DNA of 6,094 nucleotides. Origin: a bacterium. Lineage in GTDB: Bacteria > Muiribacteriota > Ozemobacteria > Ozemobacterales > Ozemobacteraceae. Below the pieces are notes generated by a model. That model was not told where the DNA came from. It saw only the letters and a list, made by a program, of their open reading frames with translations, and ran no database searches. Shown here in pieces: positions 1 to 5,515 of the stretch. Within the stretch, counting starts at the first letter, position 1. Each line of letters starts with the position of its first letter. A program made the translations under genes and the position numbers. Location of the stretch: positions 1-6,094 of the forward strand of contig JACPTH010000334.1 of assembly GCA_016192885.1 (NCBI GenBank), read 5' to 3'.

Positions 1-2324
1 GGAAGGGCTCCGTTGATGCTTATTTCGCTGACGCTTTTTGCCCCGTAGGGGCCCGTAGGTTCATATGTAGGAACCAGAAATGTTTTGATTTCCGGAAGAT
101 CGGTTGTTCCAAAAATTTTATAATGTTTAAAGGAAGGATTAAGCATGTGTCCAAGTTTATCAAACATGTACTCTTCAGTTAAGGCGAAACTGATCCCATT
201 TACAACCGCTCCTTGGGTCTGCCCGTCAGCCAATTGCGGATTGATGGGGGTTCCACAATCCACGGCCGCGACATACTTCAGGAGTTTAACCATGCCGGTT
301 TCCGTATCGACCTCTACTTCAGCGAAATGGGCGGCGAACGGAGGAGGGGAAGCATGAGTAATATGGCTTCCGATGGCGGCGATTTGAAATTGATCGCGCT
401 CATAGAGCGCCCTATTGCAGATATCGGAAAAAGAAACCTGTCGCTTTCGATCTTTTCCGAAAATTATTTTGTTTACAATTGAAAGGTTTTCTTTTTTCTC
501 GCGAAGGATTTCGGCTGCGACGGATAAAATTTGATCACGTACCTTGGTAGCGGCGTTAATAACCGCTCCGCCGGAAAGATAAGTCGTAGAACTTGCGTAT
601 GCGCCCACATCAAAGGGAGTCATATCGGTGTCAGAGCTGTAAACTATTATATCATCGTGCTCGCACCCTAAAGTTTCCGCGGCGATTTGGGCGAGTATGG
701 TATCAGAGCCTGTTCCAAGGTCGGTTGCTCCAAGCAACATATTGAATGAGCCGTCTTCATTCATTTTGATGAATACGGAACCCATATCAATTTCGGGGAT
801 TGAGCTTCCCTGCATAAGGCAACACATTCCGACTCCGCGTTTCTTAACGCCGTTCCCTGGCTTTCCGTGTTTTTGCTTCCAGCCGATTTCCTTCATGCCT
901 ATCTCGATGCATTTTGGAAGACCGCACGACTTAATATCCATTGATACGCCGGCCTTCCCTTCACCTAAGGCTTCAAAGATAGGCGAGGTTTCTCCGATTC
1001 GGATGTGGTTCATTTGCCTAAATTCAACCGGATCGATACCGATCGCATCCGCCATTTCATCCATTTGGCACTCAACCGCGAATGCCGCTTGGGTCGCCCC
1101 ATACCCGCGATAAGCCCCTCCGACCGGGAGATTCGTATAAACCGTGTCTCCAATGAATTCGACATTTTGGGCTCGGTATAGAGGAAGAACTTTCGAACCG
1201 CAATTGCACATTACGGTAAGCGCGTGACTTCCATAGGCGCCAGTATTACTTAACACTTTCATCGACAGCGCGGTAATGGTTCCGTTGTGCTTCACTCCGC
1301 TTTTAATAGTGATAACCATTGGATGGCGGGTTCTTGAGGAAGTAAATTCTTCTTCGCGAGTAAGCTCTAATAGAGCAGGGCGGCGTGTTTTTAGGGTAAC
1401 GAGAGCGCAAACATCTTCGATAAGCACTTCTTGTTTCGTCCCAAAACCGCCTCCAATGCGCGGTTTAATCACACGAATACGCTTTAATGGAATACCAAGC
1501 GCCTGAGCGGTTATCCGCCTTGCGTGAAATGGAACCTGAGTGGAGGATCGCAAAACAAGCCGATCGTTTTCGTCAAGGTAGCTCATGCAAACATGAGGCT
1601 CTATGGGGCAATGCTGGGCATAATGGGGATAATACTTTCTCTCAAAAACAAAATCAGCGTCTTTATAGCCTTTTTCGACGTCTCCAACGCGCGTATCCAC
1701 GTGAGCGCAATGGTTATGTTTTGGATCGTAAAAAACGGGGATAGGCATTATGCAGTCGGGCTCGTCATGAATAACGGGGGCGCCTGGGTTCATTGCTTCT
1801 TCAGGGTCAAATAAAGGAGTTAACGCCTCATAATGTACAACTATTTTTCGGCACGCTTCCGATGCAGCATTCGCGGTTTCGGCGGCAACTATCGCAACCC
1901 TGTCGCCGACAAAACGTACTTTCGAATCTAAAATATGAGTGTCATAGGGTGATGGTTCAGGAAACCCTTGCCCGGCCGTGGTATGAATGTTGCGCGGAAC
2001 ATCCTTCCAGGTGAAGATCGCAACAACACCCGGGGTTTTTTGCGCTTCGGAAACATCTATCTTTCTGATTCTAGCGTGGGCATGCGGGCTTTTTAGTATT
2101 TTAATATGGAGCATTCCTTGGATTTCATGATCCGCAACATACTTCTGAATTCCGCAAACCAAAGCCAGCCCATCCAATTTGGACTTATCTTTATTCACCA
2201 CCGAAAAATTTTGGGGCCTCGGAAATGCATAAGATTCCTTTGGAAAACAATCTAGCTTGGATGGTCCGGATTTTAGCTTAAGTTTTTTTGAATCAGCATT
2301 GGCAGGAGAAATTCGCTTCGCCAT
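1..2324 (-). CDS. Molybdenum hydroxylase large (molybdopterin-binding) subunit, xanthine dehydrogenase family; 3' end cut by window edge
   Basis: This is the catalytic subunit of a xanthine dehydrogenase/aldehyde oxidase-superfamily enzyme, which hydroxylates a substrate with water at a Mo-molybdopterin centre. I translated 774 uninterrupted codons from ATG 2324; the family is usually about 750-790 residues, so only the last part is missing. An N-terminal a/b hammerhead domain (about 50-165) contains KSPHAHARI. Then come STQ (261-263), GGGFG (291-295), GAYRGYGATQ (403-412), GATDLGTGSDT (532-542), the DVGAYASS region (572-579) and GAKSVSE (761-767). Glu767 is the expected catalytic base. Arg406 matches bovine XOR Arg880, but Gln298 stands where bovine XOR has Glu802. 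GAYRGYG replaces the AYRCSFR loop of form I CO dehydrogenase, so this is not CoxL proper. The start lies 3 bp after the Fe-S gene stop, with a GGAGG-containing purine run at 2335-2343. The substrate is undetermined. Confidence 0.95.
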   Translation of the reverse strand, partial: MAKRISPANADSKKLKLKSGPSKLDCFPKESYAFPRPQNFSVVNKDKSKLDGLALVCGIQKYVADHEIQGMLHIKILKSPHAHARIRKIDVSEAQKTPGVVAIFTWKDVPRNIHTTAGQGFPEPSPYDTHILDSKVRFVGDRVAIVAAETANAASEACRKIVVHYEALTPLFDPEEAMNPGAPVIHDEPDCIMPIPVFYDPKHNHCAHVDTRVGDVEKGYKDADFVFERKYYPHYAQHCPIEPHVCMSYLDENDRLVLRSSTQVPFHARRITAQALGIPLKRIRVIKPRIGGGFGTKQEVLIEDVCALVTLKTRRPALLELTREEEFTSSRTRHPMVITIKSGVKHNGTITALSMKVLSNTGAYGSHALTVMCNCGSKVLPLYRAQNVEFIGDTVYTNLPVGGAYRGYGATQAAFAVECQMDEMADAIGIDPVEFRQMNHIRIGETSPIFEALGEGKAGVSMDIKSCGLPKCIEIGMKEIGWKQKHGKPGNGVKKRGVGMCCLMQGSSIPEIDMGSVFIKMNEDGSFNMLLGATDLGTGSDTILAQIAAETLGCEHDDIIVYSSDTDMTPFDVGAYASSTTYLSGGAVINAATKVRDQILSVAAEILREKKENLSIVNKIIFGKDRKRQVSFSDICNRALYERDQFQIAAIGSHITHASPPPFAAHFAEVEVDTETGMVKLLKYVAAVDCGTPINPQLADGQTQGAVVNGISFALTEEYMFDKLGHMLNPSFKHYKIFGTTDLPEIKTFLVPTYEPTGPYGAKSVSEISINGAL

Positions 2325-2327
2325 AAT

Positions 2328-2816
2328 TTATTTGCTTCCTCCCGTGTTTGCGAGGTGTTTTTTCATCTTTGGGGCGGCGGCCAAAACCGCTTCAATGCGC
2401 TTCACATAACCTGTACAGCGGCAAAGGTTCCCGTCGAGAGCAAGTTTCACCTCATCCGTTGTGGGGTGGGAGTTGCGATCTAACAACGCTTTCGCCGCAA
2501 TCAATGACCCGGGATTACAATATCCGCATTGGGTCGCTCCATGATCTACGAATGCCTGCTGTAGCGGATGAGGGTGATCCGGAGTTCCCATTCCTTCGAC
2601 GGTAATAATTTCCGAAGATTCGCAATGAGCCGCCATGACTATACACGAATTCCTTGGCTTTCCATCGATGAGGACCGCGCACGCACCGCAAAATCCTTCG
2701 TTGCAACCGCGCTTCACGCTTTTCATTCCCGCTTTTCTAAGCACATCCAGAAGGATATCGGATGGGGCGATTTCGAGAGTTATCGGTTTTCCGTTAAGGG
2801 AGAAATTAAGTTCCAT
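2328..2816 (-). CDS. Molybdenum hydroxylase small subunit with two [2Fe-2S] clusters
   Basis: This is the electron-transfer subunit that links the Mo site to FAD; 162 residues is the normal family length. The N-terminal plant-type ferredoxin domain has cluster ligands Cys38, Cys43, Cys46 and Cys58 (C-x4-C-x2-C-x11-C). The C-terminal helical [2Fe-2S] domain has Cys97, Cys100, Cys132 and Cys134 in QCGYCNPG and CRCTGY. Gln96, just before Cys97, is the residue that usually contacts the molybdopterin cytosine dinucleotide. I chose ATG 2816 because MELNFSLNG is the usual family N-terminus and a GGAG lies 6 nt upstream. A longer reading from TTG 2873 only adds 19 residues that overlap the end of the FAD gene remnant. 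It is tightly packed in the operon, 1 bp after the remnant stop and 3 bp before the large subunit. All eight ligands are present, so the gene looks intact. Confidence 0.96.
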   Translation of the reverse strand: MELNFSLNGKPITLEIAPSDILLDVLRKAGMKSVKRGCNEGFCGACAVLIDGKPRNSCIVMAAHCESSEIITVEGMGTPDHPHPLQQAFVDHGATQCGYCNPGSLIAAKALLDRNSHPTTDEVKLALDGNLCRCTGYVKRIEAVLAAAPKMKKHLANTGGSK

Positions 2817-2817
2817 T

Positions 2818-2946
2818 TTATGCTCCACGAGAATGAATCTTTTCAACGCACTCTTCAAGACATCTTCGAACAAGAACGGGAAGAATCTGCGCGCGATATT
2901 CTTTTGAAACTCTAAAATCGCCGGAAAAATCTACGCAATCAATTGC
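2818..2946 (-). pseudogene. Out-of-frame C-terminal remnant of the FAD-binding subunit gene
   Basis: Read in the frame offset from the FAD ORF, this stretch encodes 42 residues. They include GDFRVSKEYR followed by QILPVLVRRCLEECVEKI, which is the classic last helix of CO_deh_flav_C domains (pattern S-x-EYR-x3-x-VLxRRxLEE). Its TAA at 2818-2820 lies 1 bp before the Fe-S gene ATG, the compact spacing expected of an intact operon. The frame change must fall between the TAG that closes this frame upstream (2947-2949) and the TAG that ends the FAD ORF (2931-2933). Compared with intact relatives, roughly 20 residues seem to be missing between PMRAR and this segment. That suggests an out-of-frame deletion (length 1 mod 3) and not a single lost base. 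The family match is from memory of the domain pattern. Confidence 0.8.
2823..2826 (-). promoter_or_regulatory. Ribosome binding site fixing the Fe-S subunit start
   Basis: The minus strand reads GTGGAGCATAAAATG here. GGAG sits 6 nt before ATG 2816, inside the 3' end of the FAD gene remnant. This favours ATG 2816 over the upstream TTG at 2873, which has no comparable purine run. Confidence 0.7.
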
Positions 2947-3617
2947 CTAGCGCGCATCGGCAATTTGGAAATGGCGCTTAAGGCAATCGCAGCCTCGAAA
3001 ACTTTTTTATTTTTCAAACAAATTCGGACCGCCACATCCACAATTGCGTAGTCGTTTTTCGTTTTGGAAAATTTCGTGAACGCCGTCGCGGAATTTGGGG
3101 AGGCTTTTGGGATTTTAATTTCGGTAACAATTTCGCCATGCTTTAAAATATTCCTTGGATGCGTGGAATAAAGCTTCATTAGGGGAATGGTGCGATTTCG
3201 CTTTTCATGGCGAGAAACTACCGCTGCATCAAGCGCTAAGAAAGCGGGCGGGAGGTCCGACCAGGGAAATACGGAAACCAGATTCCCCCCGACGGTAACG
3301 GAATTTCGAATCAATGTGGAACCTATATTTCCGGCGGCTTTCCGAATCAAATCGCCGACCGGGCCTGACAGCGCCGACGATTGAAAAACTTCTTGGGCCG
3401 TGGTCATAGCTCCGATGGAATAACCGGCGACTGTTTCTTTTATGAAAACTAACGGCAAATATTTTAAGTCTACCAACCCATCGATTGTTTGATCTCTTAG
3501 AAGGGAGACCGCGGTTCCTCCAGCAATAATTACGTTTTTTGTCTGTTTTTCTGAAAGGATGGAACCCGCGTCATCAAGGCTTCGAGGAAAGTAATAGTTC
3601 GCTAGGTTTTTTAGCAT
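2931..3617 (-). CDS. Molybdenum hydroxylase medium (FAD-binding) subunit, C-terminus lost to a frameshift
   Basis: This is the FAD subunit of the hydroxylase, the exit point for electrons. The open frame gives 228 residues, while family members are usually about 280-290. The FAD-binding domain (about 1-170) is intact, with AGGT at 32-35 and TVGGNL at 108-113, followed by SDLPPAFLALDA. The C-terminal domain starts normally (FTKFSKTKNDYAIVDVAV, from 180) and reaches the usual PMRAR turn at 220-224, then stops at TAG 2931-2933. The missing end is recognisable in another frame immediately downstream (see the remnant entry), so this is a frame-disrupted gene and not a natural short form. The ATG is preceded by AAGGAG with 5 nt spacing (3623-3628). 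The truncated protein could still bind FAD, but its function is uncertain. A sequencing or assembly error is a real alternative. Confidence 0.9.
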   Translation of the reverse strand: MLKNLANYYFPRSLDDAGSILSEKQTKNVIIAGGTAVSLLRDQTIDGLVDLKYLPLVFIKETVAGYSIGAMTTAQEVFQSSALSGPVGDLIRKAAGNIGSTLIRNSVTVGGNLVSVFPWSDLPPAFLALDAAVVSRHEKRNRTIPLMKLYSTHPRNILKHGEIVTEIKIPKASPNSATAFTKFSKTKNDYAIVDVAVRICLKNKKVFEAAIALSAISKLPMRARQLIA

Positions 3618-3622
3618 GCGTT

Positions 3623-3628
3623 CTCCTT
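3623..3628 (-). promoter_or_regulatory. Ribosome binding site of the FAD subunit gene
   Basis: The minus strand reads AAGGAG, 5 nt before ATG 3617. This is a strong Shine-Dalgarno match and supports the chosen start. I found no convincing promoter in the 70 bp upstream, so co-transcription with the selenoprotein gene is plausible. Confidence 0.75.
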
Positions 3629-3687
3629 TTGAAGGGTTCTTGCTAAAACATTTCTATATTGCTGATTAGTTCAAGCTACCTATTAAT

Positions 3688-3918
3688 TCAGGTTTTCATG
3701 GATCGCTTAATAGCATCAAGGATTTCGGAATCCTCGGGAAATCGCCCTTGGGAATACTTACTAAACACAATTTCCCCGTCTATTGCAACGTCAAAAATTC
3801 CTTGGCTTCCTTGAATCAATTTTGGTTCTAAATTTAACATGGTCTTTATTACGGCGGCCAAACTGGTCGCCTTGGGAAGATAATTTCACATCCCGCAATA
3901 GGTAATGGTGATATGCAT
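3688..3918 (-). CDS. SelW-like (Rdx/SelT-SelW-SelH family) selenoprotein, in-frame UGA decoded as selenocysteine
   Basis: This small thioredoxin-fold redox protein is missed by standard ORF calling because codon 11 (3888-3886) is TGA. Reading TGA as Sec gives 76 residues: MHITITYCGM, U11, NYLPKATSLAAV, and on to a C-terminus containing GIFDVAIDGEI and GRFPEDSEIL. The first b-strand followed by Cys8-Gly-Met-Sec11, the NYLP that follows, the G-x-FDVxxDGE strand pair and the GRFPE motif are hallmarks of the Rdx family. In that family this position is Cys or Sec (CxxC or CxxU). The length is normal for bacterial members. An AGGGGG lies 4 nt before ATG 3918. A hairpin of bacterial SECIS type follows the UGA. 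Translation ends at a second TGA (3690-3688), with a TAG four codons further on. It lies 70 bp upstream of the hydroxylase operon. The family role is thiol/selenol redox chemistry; the partner is unknown. Confidence 0.9.
3853..3871 (-). promoter_or_regulatory. Putative bacterial SECIS element (hairpin within the selenoprotein ORF)
   Basis: Just downstream of the UGA codon the minus strand can fold GGCG / CGCC (4 bp), one A-C mismatch, then CCA / TGG (3 bp), closed by a GTT apical loop. The first loop base is G, 23 nt after the UGA. Bacterial SECIS elements are known to lie inside the coding region with the apical loop about 16-37 nt from the UGA and a G among the first loop bases. They recruit SelB with Sec-tRNA. 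The fit is by eye; no folding energy was computed. Confidence 0.65.
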
Positions 3919-3946
3919 TTTTCCCCCTATTGATTTAAGATGGCAT

Positions 3947-3975
3947 ATTTTAACATTCAATTATCCCTCAGTCCA
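3947..3975 (-). promoter_or_regulatory. Possible sigma70-type promoter for the selenoprotein-hydroxylase operon
   Basis: On the minus strand, TGGACT (3975-3970) and TAAAAT (3952-3947) are separated by exactly 17 bp. They match 4/6 and 5/6 of TTGACA and TATAAT. Transcription would start near 3940, leaving a short leader before the AGGGGG ribosome site and ATG 3918. The location, between the permease stop and the selenoprotein gene, is sensible. In AT-rich intergenic DNA such matches can arise by chance. Confidence 0.4.
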
Positions 3976-3987
3976 TAGAAGAAATTT

Positions 3988-4006
3988 ATAAAGCTTAAAG
4001 CTTTAT
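3988..4006 (-). terminator. Weak A/T-rich inverted repeat at the end of the permease gene
   Basis: ATAAAGC and GCTTTAT form a perfect 7-bp inverted repeat around a 5-nt loop, and the repeat includes the permease stop codon. It could be a weak terminator or mRNA 3' end, but the stem has little GC and no clean T-run follows. The call is tentative. Confidence 0.2.
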
Positions 4007-5250
4007 TCATAACGCAAAGCGGTGACCGGGTCTAGTCGGGAAGCTTTCATCGCGGGGAATGAGCCGAAAACGACCCCAACGGCGGAAGAAATAAAAAAAG
4101 CCAAAAGGATTGTACTTTTTGGTATTACGGTCGTCCAACCGGTGGAAAATGAAATCCCATGGGACAGCCCCATTCCGACAAGTATTCCCAAACAACCTCC
4201 CAAGAGGCTAATTAAAACCGCCTCGACCAAGAATTGAACAACTATATCTTGCCGAGATGCGCCTAAAGCTCGGCGAACTCCGATTTCACGCGTTCGTTCA
4301 TTTACGTTCGCGAGCATTATATTCATGATTCCAATTCCGCCAACCAGCAATGAAAGTCCCGCGATCGCGGCCATTACCCAATTAAAAAGTTCCTGAGTTT
4401 TTTGGCTCTGTTGGAGAATTTCGAGAGGAACCAGCGACTCAACGTCGTCAACTCCGCGATGGCGTCGTTTTAAAATTTTCATTATTACATCCCGCGCGGC
4501 AAGGAGGTCAATTCCTTCTTTAACTGAAAGCCAAAGTCCGGTGATATCGTGATACAAATCTTTATCTTCTACAGGCCACTTAAAAAGACGTTTTTTGGCG
4601 GTGTTCAAAGGAAGATAGACATCCCTATCGTGATCCCGGCTTTTGATCGCCAATTTTCCCTTTCCTTTGGCCTGTTCCGCCATTACTCCTACAACCCGGA
4701 ATCTGACCCTTCCGATTTGAACGATTTGATCTAGGGGATTTACTTCCCCAAAAACTTCTTTCGCAATCGAACTCCCTAAAACTACCACCGGCTTGGCGAA
4801 TTTCAAATCAAAAGAATCTATAAAACGACCATCGGCTACTTCAAAGCGGGATACGGCTAAAAAATCATCTCCAACCCCCACAATTGTCGCTAGGGGTTTT
4901 TGTCCAAGACAATATAATTGCTCCTTAAAAATTTGCTCTCCCGCGGCAAATTCAATCGAAGGGCATTCTTTCTTAAGATAATCTACATCGTCCACGGAAA
5001 GCCCGCGGGCAAGTTTCTTTACGGCATTTTTTAATCGCTCGCCTTCAATGGGTTTTCCCTCTACTCGGATCATTCGGGTCCCAAAACGACGAAGTTCTTC
5101 CATTGCTTCTTGTTGGGCCCCGGCCCCAATTGAGACCATGGCAATCACAGCAGCCACCCCGAAAATTATTCCCAGCGTGGTGAGGAAGGTTCTAAATGGG
5201 TGATCCCCCAATCCCTGGAAACCGGTCTTGAATTGTTCAGAAAGTCTCAT
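4003..5250 (-). CDS. MacB/FtsX-type ABC transporter permease
   Basis: This is an inner-membrane permease of the MacB/LolC mechanotransmission family. It has 415 residues, normal for a stand-alone permease without a fused ATPase. The topology is standard. TM1 (about 20-42) contains FLTTLGIIFGVAAVIAMVSIG. A large periplasmic MacB_PCD domain spans about 45-285. TM2 (about 291-315) is followed by the conserved NERTREIGVRRALGAS loop (317-332), which meets the ATPase. TM3 (about 338-362) and TM4 (about 378-398) lead into the FPAMKASRLDPVTALRYE tail. The start MRLSEQFKTG is family-typical; the ribosome site is weak (GGAA, 11 nt upstream). No ATP-binding subunit or MacA-like adaptor is visible: the gene upstream is a phosphatase and the one downstream is the selenoprotein. 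The cargo cannot be inferred; the family handles lipoproteins, peptides and antibiotics. Confidence 0.95.
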   Translation of the reverse strand: MRLSEQFKTGFQGLGDHPFRTFLTTLGIIFGVAAVIAMVSIGAGAQQEAMEELRRFGTRMIRVEGKPIEGERLKNAVKKLARGLSVDDVDYLKKECPSIEFAAGEQIFKEQLYCLGQKPLATIVGVGDDFLAVSRFEVADGRFIDSFDLKFAKPVVVLGSSIAKEVFGEVNPLDQIVQIGRVRFRVVGVMAEQAKGKGKLAIKSRDHDRDVYLPLNTAKKRLFKWPVEDKDLYHDITGLWLSVKEGIDLLAARDVIMKILKRRHRGVDDVESLVPLEILQQSQKTQELFNWVMAAIAGLSLLVGGIGIMNIMLANVNERTREIGVRRALGASRQDIVVQFLVEAVLISLLGGCLGILVGMGLSHGISFSTGWTTVIPKSTILLAFFISSAVGVVFGSFPAMKASRLDPVTALRYE

Positions 5251-5282
5251 GTTTTGAAAGTTTCCGGCTATCGATAATCGAC

Positions 5283-5303
5283 AAAAAACCGGGAGTTTTT
5301 TTT
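5283..5303. repeat. A/T-stem inverted repeat upstream of the permease gene
   Basis: AAAAAAC and GTTTTTT pair perfectly around a CGGGA loop, and the plus strand continues with further T residues. Next to it at 5271-5281 is an odd-length palindrome, TCGAT-A-ATCGA. The first could be a terminator-like hairpin or a leader structure in the permease mRNA, and the second a protein-binding site. Neither assignment can be proven from sequence alone. Confidence 0.3.
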
Positions 5304-5442
5304 CGTAAACCCCTCCCCCATCACTTCAAGCCTCCAAATGCGTTAACTTAAGACGGAAAGCAGCTCCAATTCCAAATTTACACGCAAAACTAGGGAAATG
5401 TTTCTGTCTCGCCTATTACTGACCCATTGACTCGCCACTTTT

Positions 5443-5500
5443 AAAAAATGCTACATCAGTTCATTTTCTGGGTCAAATCATTTTACATCGAGCATTTTTT
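5443..5500 (-). terminator. Inverted repeat downstream of the phosphatase gene, possible terminator
   Basis: AAAAAATGCT and AGCATTTTTT form a perfect 10-bp inverted repeat separated by 38 nt. It starts 15 nt past the phosphatase stop codon, and on the minus strand the 3' arm ends in six T residues. The position and T-run suit transcription termination, but the loop is unusually long and the stem GC-poor. A second inverted repeat, TGACCCA (5420-5426) with TGGGTCA (5469-5475), interleaves with it. The rest of the 5251-5515 gap shows nothing I can assign. Confidence 0.35.
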
Positions 5501-5515
5501 TCAGCGCAAAAAAAC

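Noticed and set aside
1..2324. Form I CO dehydrogenase (coxL), suggested by the coxMSL-like gene order
   Set aside because: The diagnostic AYRCSFR active-site loop is absent; the sequence there is GAYRGYG.
2817..2873. A longer Fe-S subunit starting at TTG 2873
   Set aside because: The extra 19 residues do not resemble the family N-terminus, there is no ribosome site, and the stretch overlaps the FAD gene remnant. ATG 2816 has a good GGAG.
145..2915. Several plus-strand open frames of 60-140 codons across the hydroxylase genes
   Set aside because: They lie opposite minus-strand genes with clear family motifs, have no recognisable domains and no convincing ribosome sites. They are antisense shadows.
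2931..2949. Programmed ribosomal frameshifting in the FAD gene
   Set aside because: There is no slippery heptamer or evident stimulatory structure at the junction, and about 20 family residues seem to be missing. A deletion or sequence error is a better explanation.
3688..3918. Reading the selenoprotein gene as a pseudogene, or as evidence for a genetic code in which UGA means Trp
   Set aside because: The protein is conserved on both sides of the UGA and the family has Cys/Sec at that codon. The other genes use TGG for Trp, contain no internal TGA and end in TAA or TAG, so the standard code with Sec insertion fits best.
5268..5321. A 17-codon minus-strand ORF (ATG 5321) with a GGAGG upstream, as a possible leader peptide
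   Set aside because: It is too short, has no recognisable feature and runs through the A-rich hairpin. Its frame differs from that of the permease, so it is not an N-terminal extension.
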